Positions 1 through 9,799 of a stretch of 64,000 bases of DNA are shown here, piece by piece. This DNA comes from Geosiphon pyriformis (Eukaryota; Glomeromycota; Glomeromycetes; Archaeosporales; Geosiphonaceae), in the NCBI GenBank assembly GCA_016748015.1, contig JAAOMT010000057.1:204763-268762 (forward strand), given 5' to 3'. The position numbers and the translations under genes are program-made. Positions within the stretch are counted from its first letter, which is position 1; each line of letters begins with the position of its first letter. Under the pieces are notes generated by a model, which searched no databases, was not told where the DNA came from, and saw only the letters and a program-made list of their open reading frames with translations.

Positions 1-210
1 AAAAAATTACTGGCCACCACACTGAGAAAAAAATTTGATAGAATTGTAATTCCAGAAGGCTACTGAAAACAAACTATTAAATCTCTGTCCATTATACAAA
101 GAACTCCATAACCAAAACCTTCAAATATCAACACCCAAGTACCAACTAAGCACCAAGTTATGGATTTGTTATTTGACTTGAGACCCCAAATAATTATCTG
201 TAATAATACA
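1..210 (+). repeat. 3' part of the 5' LTR, family LTR1
   Basis: The segment aligns over its length with 5349-5566, for example around ctgtccattatacaaag (near 84) and ttatggatttgttatttga (near 158). It ends near 210 in taataataca, consistent with an LTR ending in CA. The start of the LTR lies outside the window. Confidence 0.75.
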
Positions 211-235
211 ATATGGCAACAAAGATAACAACAAT

Positions 236-831
236 TTGGACTCTGATTCAAATCCCAAAACATACATCACACTCCTTGATCTTACCAAGGAACAAGAACT
301 TAAATGGTTCAGTGATAATAATGAAGGTATTATGTCAGAATGCACACATGATACTGATGCAGAGTTTGATCTGAGATATCCAGAAAAAGATTCTATCAAA
401 TTGGAATCATATTTGCACACCTGCATTGATCTGAAAATAGCACTGGAAATTCCAATGACCACCATGATTTAATTAGTATTTAAAAGTAGTTAGCAAAAAA
501 GGGAATCAACATCAGAAAAGAAATAATTGACACAGAATATGTAGAAAATATCATTGTTATGCTACAAAATGACTCAGAAAAAGCATACATTATAGATCCA
601 AATGAAAAAATAGCACAGGCAATCTTCCTATATCTAGTGAAAATAGCTCAGCTAGTGTTAGTGGAAAACAGAGAAGAATTAGGGATCACAGCTAGATGGA
701 TACAAGGATTCGGATTAATAGGTAGAATAGATGTATCAGTTAATATGATAAAGAAAAAAATTGTTGACAAAGAGAAATTATCTCAACCCGTCAATCAATT
801 TCCATTTTACCATATGACCAGTATATATTAG
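236..831 (+). pseudogene. dUTPase-like domain of a retroelement polyprotein, broken
   Basis: Two ORF fragments (236-472 and 559-831), joined across stops and one frameshift near 493, carry in order the five motifs of trimeric dUTPases. Motif I is AEFDLRYP. Motif II is RSSLAKKG-like, seen as KSS then AKKGINI after the frameshift. Motif III, IIDTEY, keeps the tyrosine of the family IDxDYRG motif. Motif IV is NEKIAQAIF (family GDRIAQLI). Motif V is QGFGLIG (family GGFGSTG). Known members hydrolyse dUTP to dUMP, which keeps uracil out of reverse-transcribed DNA. The copy is inactive: stops interrupt motif II and glycines are lost in motifs III and V. The domain lies directly in front of the RT domain and in the same orientation, so it belongs to the retroelement and not to a captured host gene. 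Assignment rests on motif order and spacing only. Confidence 0.7.
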
Positions 832-863
832 CCATAAAAAGAGAAGTAAAGAATCAAGCTCAA

Positions 864-2570
864 TTGTTTGAAGCAAAAGCCACTATTTGTGAATCAGGAA
901 AAATTGGCCTCACTAATCTTTACATATTAGCCAAAAGCCCCAAAAATATCAAAATTCTCATCTACAATACAACCGAAAATGTTATTGAGATACCAAAAAG
1001 AACCACCATCAGATATTTAACCACTGAAGTTGAGAATCAACCACCAAACTACATTCCAGATTTTTCACAGCTTTGTGAATATGTGGATATCACATCACAA
1101 ATCATTTATAGACAAAGCAAATGCCATCAGCTTCAACTGGAACAATTGAAACAGATGAATTTGGGAAATTTAAACCCACTTCAATGGATGCAACTCAAGA
1201 TGTTACTCAACAACTTTAATCACATTTTTGCCAGTAAAAATGAATTTGGCAGGATTAACATAATCCAACACCAGATTAAGATTAAAGATGCAATGCCAAT
1301 AAAACAAAGAGCATATAGAGTACCATCAGCCAACCATAAAATCATTCATCAAGAAATTAACTGAATGTTTGACAATGGGCTAATTCAGCCATCAATAAGT
1401 CCATAATCATCACCAATAGTACTAGTCCAGAAGAAAAATGGAAAAATCCGTTTTTGTGTGGATTATTAAAAACTAAATAGAGTAACTAAAAGTGATAGTT
1501 ATCCAACTCCAAAGATCCAAGAGCTATTTGATGCTTTTGAAGGAAATAAATGATTCTTGACACTGGATTTAGATAATGGTTATTGGCAAGTAGCCATGAA
1601 TCCAGCTTATAAAGAAAAAACAGCTTTCACAACACAAGAAGGGAATTTTGAATTTGAAGTTATGCCATTTGGCTTGATGAATATACCAGCAATATTTCAA
1701 TGGTTTATAGAAATTGTCTATACTGGACTACTGTAGAAATCAGTAATTGTTTACTTAGATGACACCAATGTGTTTTCAAAAACATTTAACAATCATCTAC
1801 ATCATCTCCAACAAGTGTTTGAAAGATTAGATTAAAGCTAAATGCAACCAAATGTTTCTTTGGAAAAACTGAACTTAAGTTTTTGGGGCATGTTGTAAGC
1901 AAAAATGGAATCAAAACAGATTCAGACAAAATTGAAATTGTCAAGAACTTTCCAGTACCAAATAATTTCACAAAATTAAGAGCATTCTTGAGATTTGCTG
2001 GATACTACTGCCACTTTATTAAAGACTTTTCCAAAATAGCTCAACCACTACACCAGCTTTAAACAAAGAACACCAAATATAAATGAACAAAAACCCAACA
2101 AGAAGCTTTTGATACATTAAAAAGAAAGCTTATTCAAGCCCCAGTATTAATCTATCCAGATCATAGCAAGTCATTCATAATTACAACTGATGTGTCTGGT
2201 TAAGCATTGAGAGCAGTACTATTATAGAAAGGACCAGATAAAAGAGAACATCCAGTAGTTTATGCCAGTAGAAGCTTAAGTCCAGCAGAAAAGAACTATG
2301 GAACACCAGTACTGGAACACTTAGCTATCTATTGGGCTGTCATCAAATGGAAAGAATACTTGAGTCAGAAGTTTAATGTATATACTGATCACAAAAGATT
2401 GACTTCAATCCAGAAGCAAAAATTTGGAGACAATTACTATACCAAATGGAAAATAGAACTTTCACTATTCAATTATACAGTACATTATAAAAAAAGAAAA
2501 AACAATGGAAATGCCAATGGATTGTTGCAAATGAGACAAATCAAAAAACATTTCAACCCAAAAATATAAC
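864..2570 (+). pseudogene. Ty3-type reverse transcriptase and RNase H, broken
   Basis: The region 864-1364 reads as the linker and RT N-terminus (ending in AYRVPSANHKIIHQEIN). It is followed by NGLIQPS, VLVQKKNGKIRFCVDY, FLTLDLDNGYWQVAM, FNFEFEV-type PFGLMNIPAIFQ, and VIVYLDDTNVFS. The YLDD box near 1750-1762 is intact. RNase H follows, with VYASRSLSPAEKNYGTPVLE and VYTDHKRLTSIQ (to about 2415). Internal stops after 1364, and near 1404, 1467, 1549, 1735, 2059, 2082, 2203 and 2226, replace residues that are Trp, Arg or Gln in relatives. Product in a live element: RNA- and DNA-dependent DNA polymerase with RNase H, acting in the virus-like particle. Confidence 0.85.
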
Positions 2571-2859
2571 AAAAGATGAATATACAAAAATACCAACAAC
2601 TCTAACATTATATAAATACCCAATTGTTCAAGGAGAAATTATCTTAACAAGAACAAAGAAGCATAAAACAACAATCAAAATATTTTATCAACCATCAAAA
2701 TATACTTTACCAAAAGAACAGAAGAAATCCAAATCAACCAACCAGAGTAATCACCGAACTGGAGAAAGAGACAATACTATTTAACATGTATTTAAATCCA
2801 ACAGCAGAACATTTTCATAAAGAAGCAATCATAGAAAGAACCAGAAAAAAATACTATTA

Positions 2860-3850
2860 GCTATTAATGTATCTGGACATTATTCAATACGTTCAAAGTT
2901 GTGATGCTTGTCAAAGAATAGGTGGAACAAAATCCAGTAAACCATTAAGACCAATTAAAGTGAGACAACCATTTGACCATATTGGAATTGACTTAGTAGG
3001 ACCATTGACAATTACCAGTAGAGGCAACAGATATATTGCAGTAGCTATAAATTATCTTACTAAATGGCCAGAAGCAAAAGCCATTCAAAGAGCAGATGCA
3101 GAATCTATTGCCAAATTCATCTATCAAGATTTGATTTGTTGACACAGATGTTCAAAAGAATTATTATCAGATTAAGGAATCCACTTTGTGAACAGAACAT
3201 TAACAGAATTAAGTCAAAGATTTGGAATTAAAAACCCATTATTATCACCATACTATTCACAAACAAGTGGCTTAGTTGAAAAATTTAATAGAACACTATA
3301 TGAAAGCAATAGCCAAAATTAGCCAAAAAAACCAAGACAAATGGGATTTGTTTATACCATCAGTATTATTTGCTTATTGGACAATAAAGCAAGATACCAC
3401 ACAAGCAACACTATTTAAATTAGTATATGGTAAAACAGCAACATTACCAGTTGAGATAAAAATTAAAACATATTCAACAGAACCAATAACAGAAGATAAT
3501 TTCCAAGAAACATTGTTGAAAAAAACATATGACTTAATGGAAACACTAGAAAACAAACAATGAAAAGCAGCTGATAACATCCAAAAGTCACAAGAAAAGC
3601 AAAAAAAATAACATGATAACCAACTACCAAATAAACCAGTTGAATTCAAGATTGAAGACAAAATACTATTACATTGTACCAAAACAGAAAAACAATGGAA
3701 TGGAAAATTTGACTCCAAATGGAATGAACCATTTCACATAGAAGAAATTCTAAGAAATGGAGCTTATAAATTAAGATGAGACAACAAAATCTTAGCCAAA
3801 GCAGTACATAGTGATCAACTGAAACCATATTACCAGATAGCATTATCATC
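2860..3850 (+). pseudogene. Ty3-type integrase with GPY/F-like C-terminal module, broken
   Basis: A zinc-binding half (CDACQRIGG near 2900) is followed by the catalytic core: FDHIGIDLVGPLTI (first Asp), YLTKWPEAKAI, then LLSD, stop, GIHF (second Asp, near 3166), and SGLVEKFNRTL (Glu, near 3275). All three DDE acidic residues can still be read. The C-terminal part has KFDSKWNEPFHIEEI (GPY/F-like) and AVHSDQLKPYY near 3800-3835. Stops at 3140 (DLIC, stop, H; Arg in relatives) and 3173 (SD, stop, G; Gln in relatives) break the frame. In live elements the enzyme joins cDNA ends to chromosomal DNA. Confidence 0.85.
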
Positions 3851-3949
3851 TACCAATAATATTTCACAACTGGAAGTACAAAGAATACTAGTTCAACCAG
3901 ATAAGATTCTATGAAATCTGGAACCAATTATAATTATCAAACCAAACAC

Positions 3950-4680
3950 ATCAAATTGAACAACCAAAAAAGTATATAAAGACACAGTATATACAACAAA
4001 AGCAACCAAGAAAAATGGAAATACCAGATTATATTCATACTATAGCTCAACAATTGTTTCAGGCCTTAAGTCAACAACAGTTAAACATGGAAATTGTTAT
4101 TAACAACCAAATAATTTGCTATCAAAACACCCAAAGAAAGACAAAAAATACACCATATTAGCAGTCACCAAAGAATGATAAAAACTGAAAAGATAACTTA
4201 ATAGAAAAAGTGAAGAACACTTTTGGAAAAATACTTATTATGGCACCAACAGAAGAGCTTACAAAAAAAAATTAGAAGCAATGGACAGAACAACTTCCAA
4301 TATTATACTGCTACTACCAGTTAAATCAAAAGTTAAATATTTAAAAGTTGTATATTAATAAATCCAAGAGAATATTCAATCAAGACATAATACAACAAAT
4401 TGAAGAATTTATCAGAAAAAAAACAAATTCAACACTACATGTTAAAACAATATACCGATTACACAACATATTTCAGAACTATTCAGAAATACTGTTATAT
4501 TCGGACATGAAAACTATAACCATTAACCAATAGGAAAGAATGAACAATACACAAGTAGAAGACATGAAAAACAGAGTCAAATAAACAATACTTGAAAAAA
4601 AAGTTTTAGAATTAATTCAAACCAAAGATTTTGATGGAGCTCAATATTAAAGAAGAAGATAATATTATTCATAAAAGAAG
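3950..4680 (+). pseudogene. Extra coding-like segment downstream of integrase
   Basis: After the GPY/F-like module about 730 bases remain before the LTR. They read on the + strand as protein-like stretches joined across stops: EIPDYIHTIAQQLFQALSQQ near 4020, KNTFGKILIMAPTEELTKK near 4212, and the open frame 4348-4533 containing IIQQIEEFIRKK and YRLHNIFQNYSEILLY. Composition is Gln/Asn/Lys-rich like the rest of the polyprotein. I do not recognise a domain. It could be an accessory ORF, a divergent chromodomain tail or a displaced gag-like region. Transition-type stops occur here at the same sort of rate as in pol. Confidence 0.4.
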
Positions 4681-4699
4681 AAAAACAGATATAGAAAAA

Positions 4700-5566
4700 T
4701 AGTAGACCAATAAAAGAGTAGTAGTTAGCACATGAGCACATTGCTCAGCAATATGAAGCAATATCAGAAATCACAGCACATTGCTTAGCAATATGAAGCA
4801 ATGTCAGAAATTATGGCACATCACTTAGCAATATAGAGCAATGTTAAGAAAATATGACACATTGCTCAACAATATAAGTATTGTTTGAGAAATTATAGCA
4901 TATTACTTGGAAATATGAGCAATCTCATAAAACCCAAATTATATATATATAGTGGTAGCATTAGAAATAGAAAAGACAGACCTCTTAGTTTAGATTTTAT
5001 CTAAGCCACCTTCTAATTCACAAATATTAATAAATAATTATTCTCTATCTCAAATCTATTCTCTACTATTAATACTTCATGTTGATAGTCATTGACCCTT
5101 AACCACTCTGGAACAATAGCTTTTGATTATAGCTATTGAGAAAATACTAATTTGCATATTGCCTTGGCTCATTTTTTTATTTCTTTCTATTTTTTTTTTT
5201 TCTTTGATTTTATTATTGCATATTAATTAATTAAAAATTAAAGTGCTGAATTATTGACATCACGAATAGTCTGGTAAAAAACCCAGAAATAAGAGTAGAA
5301 TCATATATATATTAATAGATAGCTTACCAGAAAGGCACGACTGCCAGAATAAACTGGCCATCATGCTGAAGACAGAAATTAGGAAAACAACTCACCAACT
5401 AACTATATTGTCATTGAATCTTTGTCCATTATACAAAGGACTCAACTCTAAAAACTTTCAAATACATCTTATATACCAGTATTACCAGCATTATCAAGAT
5501 ATTAAGCACCAAATTATGGATTTGTTATTTGATTTGACACTCTGAATAATTATTTGTAACAATGTG
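4700..5566 (+). repeat. 3' LTR of element 1, family LTR1
   Basis: Its last part (5349-5566) matches 1-210. The part from about 4930 matches further relics at 17.6, 26.5 and 33.7 kb, with shared landmarks such as aatagcttttgattatagct (5117) and atagcttaccagaaagg (near 5320). A purine-rich stretch before it (aaagaagaaaaacagata, near 4674) may be the polypurine tract. The exact LTR start is not certain. Confidence 0.7.
4736..4935 (+). repeat. Five 40-41 bp tandem repeats, each with a small hairpin
   Basis: Units start near 4736, 4776, 4816, 4857 and 4898. The clearest unit reads cacattgcttagcaatatga, then agcaatgtcagaaatt. Within the unit ATTGCT and AGCAAT are reverse complements one base apart, so each repeat can fold into a short hairpin. 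The array lies just inside the start of the 3' LTR, where U3 regulatory repeats of LTR elements usually are. Confidence 0.8.
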
Positions 5567-5569
5567 TTC

Positions 5570-7040
5570 TATTGTTATCAATTATAGTAGTTTGTTTTTC
5601 AATGGTTAGAGTAGCATTTGAATAGTTTTTAATTCAATATTTATGAAAAATATAAAAGATGTTTTGAATGTTTTGATCCAAAAAATAATTGTTTATATTG
5701 ATTAGAAATATCTCTGTTTTAGAAATAATGCATTTATTTATATTTGATTTTTGCTGATCATTTAAGTTGATATTATTACAACAGATAACCAATCAGGTTG
5801 TTTGTAATATTTTTTGAATTGTGTACTATAAACAGAGTGATTATTAAAGATTGTTTCATATTGATCTTGTAAGATATAAAAACCATTGTTTAAAACTTTA
5901 TTGACTATAAAGAGTTTTTTCTACTGGTTAAAGAATTTATTATTATAGACATTGTTTCTGTTTAAGCAATATTCCAAAACTAAGTCATTAACACTTAAGA
6001 AAAGTGTTTTATAAATTTTTTTTTTTAAGCTTTTCTTAAAACTGTTTTATCTTTTCAAAGACAATTATTTGTGTTTTTATCAAGAAGTTAAGAATAGTAC
6101 CAGGTTTTTTTTACAAAATATCTTTGTAATTTTTTATTGTAATTTCTTTAAAGAATATTGTCTCAATATTAATTTCTATTGGTAAAGTTGCTATTTATCT
6201 ATAAAGCAAATAAAAAAGTTCATAATTTGTTATGTCATAATTTACAATTCTATAAACAAATAAGACTAAAAACAGCACTTTGTTCTATAAGTTTGTTTCT
6301 TTACTGGTTTTGGCTAAGATTTTAGATAAGATTCTGTTAAAACATTCCATTAGACTATTTGTTTAAAGGTAATAAAAAGAAGAAAATTTATGACATATTC
6401 CTATTTTTTTACAAAATTTTTCAACTAGTATATTGAGAAAAGTTTTTTTTCTGTCAGATAAAAGTTTTTTGAAGCAGCCATAATGGCAAATAATATTTTC
6501 ATAAATAAAATTGGCTATTAAAATTACTGTTTAGTCTGAAATGGCTTTTGTTTCTACTTATTTTGTAAGATAGTTAGTAACTGTGATAATGTATCTATTG
6601 CCATTAGAAGTTATTGTTAAAGGTCTAACAACATCTATGCTAATTTTGTCAAATAGTTGACCAACAAAGATTGGATGAATATCTTCTTTGCGATTAGGTT
6701 TTCCTTTTTTTTGGCAGATATCACAAATTTTAATGTACTTAACAATGTTTTTTTCCAAGATAGATTAATAATAGTGAGTTAAGATTTTCTGAATTTTTTT
6801 TGTTTTTCCAAAGTATTTAACTAATAAGTCAGTATACATGTTATATATTACAATTTTTTTTTCTTCAAATCTGATAATTTTTTGGGAGCAATTAGGATCT
6901 TTTTTATTTCTTTTGTAAAATTGGTTTTGGCAAATCAAATAAAAATTTGATTGTTTGTACAAATATTCTCTTTGCTGTTGAGTGTAATTTCGTTTTTTAC
7001 TCAAAAATTCTATTAAAACAGAATAGTTATTTAAGTTCAT
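5570..7040 (-). pseudogene. Integrase of element 2, broken
   Basis: The open stretches 6765-7040 and 6558-6758 read the N-terminal part and zinc-binding half (IKICDICQKKGKPNRKEDI), then LFDKISIDVVRPLTI with the first catalytic Asp. Downstream on the same strand are CFKKLLSD (second Asp, near 6465) and NSLMECFNRIL (Glu, near 6355). The tail reaches YILQDQYETIF near 5870. GPL has become RPL and several Trp/Gln/Arg positions are stops. The same tail is recognisable in a + strand copy at about 24640-25420. Confidence 0.8.
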
Positions 7041-7079
7041 TATTGTGTTTTGTCAAGGAGGAAATATTAATAATTAAGT

Positions 7080-8330
7080 TGGTTTGGTTGAGAGATTGTA
7101 CTATTACTAGATAGTAAGTCTGGAAAGAGCATCAGTATTTTGATGATTTGTTTTTTTGTAATGTTGTATATCATAGTTAAATTTATCCAGATAGAGTATC
7201 TAGCAAGTTATTTTTTTGTGTTTCAGCTTTTTTTTGTTGCATAACCAAACCAAAGCTTGATGATCTGTTACCACTAAAAATTTCATACCAAGAAGATATT
7301 AATTCCAGTAATTAGTAGTTCAAATTACTGTTAAGTATTTCTGTTTAATAATTAAATAGTTTTGTTCTGCTGGTAAGAAAGTTCTACTGGCATATACTAT
7401 AGTATGTTTTCTGTTATTTTCATCTTTTTGTGAAAGGGCAGCACCAAGTCTATAGCCAGATATATTAGTGTGCAAAATAAAAAATTGGTCCAAATCAGAT
7501 TGTTTAAGAATTGGTTTAGTAACAAGTTTTTTCTTCAGAGTTTTAAAAGCTTTTTATTAATAAGTGTCCCAATAATAATTAACATTTTTTTTGAGTAGCT
7601 GATTGAGAGAAAAGGCAATTTTGGAGAAATTTTTGATAAATTTGTAATAGTAAGAAGCCAAATCAAGAAAAGAGTATAGTTTAGAAACATTCATTGGTTG
7701 TTTAATGTTCTGGACTTTTTTAACTTTAGCTAAATTATCTTTTATAATAAAATAACCAAGAAACTGGGTGGATTGTTGTCCAAAGAAAGATTTGATTGGG
7801 TTTATTTTAAGGCCAGCATTTCTAAGGAGATCAAAAACCTTTACAAGTGTTTAAAATGTTCATCCCAAATTTTTGAATATATTATTATGTTGTCTAAGTA
7901 GATTAAAACAAAGTTTTTTTTTACTGATTCAAATACTTTGTCTATTAGGCATTGAAAAATGGAAGAAGTATTAATAAGACCAAAAAACATGACTGTAAAT
8001 TCATAGGTATTATACTTAATAATGAAAACAGTTTTTTTTTTGCTTTCTGAATCTATTTTTACTTGTTAAAATCCAGCAATTAAGTCAATAGTTAAGAAAA
8101 AAGCAGCACTATTGAATTTGTTTCGCATTGCATTAATTTTGGGAAGTGAATATATGTCTCTTATAGTAATAGTATTTAATTAGCAATAATCAATACAGAA
8201 GCATAGAGTTTTATTTTTTTTGAATATTACTACAACTGGAAAAGCCTATTTACTCTTGGTTTTTTGTATGAATTCAAGATTTTTTATTCTACTTATTTCT
8301 TTTTTGATGAACTCATTATTGTGTTAATTG
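7080..8330 (-). pseudogene. Reverse transcriptase and RNase H of element 2, broken
   Basis: Reading the - strand shows VLIYLDNIIIYSKIWDEHF (7915-7850), NAGLKINPIKSFFGQQSTQF (near 7830-7770), YYYKFIKNFSKIAFSLNQLL (near 7650-7600), and the RNase H part GAALSQKDENN, IVYASRTFLPAEQNYL and VVTDHQALVWL (7450-7250). The catalytic YLDD box has become YLDN (Asn codon at 7889-7891), a G-to-A change on the coding strand. Many stops lie at Trp/Gln/Arg positions. Confidence 0.8.
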
Positions 8331-8949
8331 GATTGATAAAGCTTTAAATAAATGGAATGAGTTTTTCTGATAGTAATAGTGTGTTGTATTACATGAGTTT
8401 GTCTAAGGATATTATCTTCTTTTGAGATAATTGGACTATTTTTAGCCAACAAATTTTCAATATTTACTTTTCTTTTTTCAAGGAAAAGTTTTTTTTGTTC
8501 TATCACAAGTAATTAGATCTCAGATGGTTTATTTTTAAAAAACTTCTGTATTTCTTTTATTTCTTCTCTGGATATTAAACTAATTGGCTTTCAATCTTGT
8601 AATAGATTAGGCAAAACTTGTATTCATCACTAGAAAAATACAAAAGTTTATTGCACCAACACCTGGCACAAAGATCATACTATTAATAACTGTATTTGGC
8701 TTTCTTGCTAGGTTTTCTGTCAAAGGTTCTTCTCAGTATGTTATAATATGGCCAACAGATTAGCTTGCTATTTACAATAATTCTTTTTTTGTTAGCTTTA
8801 ATATTGTTTAGTGACTTGTCATTGCTGGTAAAAATAGTGTAAGTGAATTTAACAGTCTTTTCTTGTTCTTTTTTTTCATTACTTTTTTCATCATCTGATT
8901 TATCTGATTGTTTTTCTTCTTGGTTTTACTTAGGTACTGGAGGAATTAT

Positions 8950-9297
8950 TCAATAGCAATACTTAATTACAATAAATTTTTTATCACATCTAATAATTAA
9001 TTCACAAAGTTTATAATCAAGCAAGACTTTTGTTTTTTTGAGCCATTTATTGCCAACAATTATGGTATATTCTTTGGCTTTAGATACTTCTATATCAGTT
9101 TTAATGCTAATGCCAATAATGTAAACAGAAATAGCTTTGGCTGTGTCCAAATTTTTTTTCTTGTTACCATGTATATTAATTATAGATTGGGTAGAAAATT
9201 CATCAATCTTTCTTCTAATGGCTTTTAGAAAGTATTTGGCAATAACACTTACAGATAATCTATTATCTAGAATCAAGTCAATGAAATAACCAGCCAC
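8950..9297 (-). pseudogene. Retropepsin-like protease of element 2, active site altered
   Basis: This is a 115-residue open stretch. IDLILDNRLSVSVIAKYFLK near the N-terminus corresponds to the retroelement protease signature ILDSGSSVSVIS. The D-S/T-G active site reads D-N-R (9259-9267), explained by AGT to AAT and GGA to AGA. Further on, TIIVGNKWLKKTKVLLDYK fits the second conserved half (ILGxxWL, then a strand). In live elements it cuts the gag-pol polyprotein. It lies between gag and RT, as expected for Ty3 elements. Confidence 0.7.
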
Positions 9298-9799
9298 TTG
9301 GACTTTGCAAATAAGAGGAATAATATTGCTGTTGTTAGCAAGTTTAGCTTAACAAAAGTACTTGTTGGTCTTTGGTGTTTTTTTCTTTAAAATCAAAGAT
9401 TTGTGAAGGTCTTTTTTGAATTGTAAATGGGTTATTAATTGGCCAAAAATTACATGCACTAAGGCTTCCATGAGATTTTTAATAATAAAATAGGGACCAG
9501 ATTTTTGTACTATTTCTGGAAGTTCTAACTTTAGAAAATTCTTAAAAACTTTAGTTTTTAGTGGCTTATTGTTATCAACAGTTGATAAAAAAGCTTTATT
9601 GAGGTCCAGAGCAAAATCAACTTTGGCTTTTTTTTTTTCTTGTTAAGTCAAAGGTGTTAATTGCTAATTCATCCATATTATAGTTATTATTAGTTAAATT
9701 AAAAGCATAAAAAAGATTTCCTTCTAGTTGGCTTGTACTTTTATCTTTTGGAAATACACTTACCAGTTTAAAGATTAATAAACAGTAGCTTCAACTAAA

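Larger units (their letters stand above)
1..5566 (+). mobile_element. Degenerate Ty3/gypsy-type LTR retrotransposon with dUTPase-like domain (element 1)
   Basis: The order on the + strand is partial LTR (1-210), dUTPase-like domain (about 236-800), linker, reverse transcriptase, RNase H, zinc-binding and catalytic integrase, GPY/F-like module, extra 3' coding-like segment, and 3' LTR (about 4700-5566). RT before RNase H before integrase is the Ty3 order. No gag or retropepsin is seen between the 5' LTR end and the dUTPase, so this part is deleted or the element is arranged unusually. The reading frame is broken by more than ten stops, nearly all where a relative would have Trp, Arg or Gln (TGG to TAA/TGA/TAG, CGA to TGA/TAA, CAA/CAG to TAA/TAG). 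The two LTRs differ a lot, so the insertion is old, or the ends come from different family members. Confidence 0.85.

Noticed and set aside
211-240. Primer-binding site after the 5' LTR of element 1 (tggcaacaaagat or tggactctgattc)
   Set aside because: Both start with TGG, but neither could be matched to the 3' end of a specific tRNA with normal arm lengths.
4736-4935. CRISPR-like array (five spaced repeats)
   Set aside because: Units are directly adjacent with no variable spacers, lie in an LTR of a eukaryotic retrotransposon, and no cas-like gene is present.
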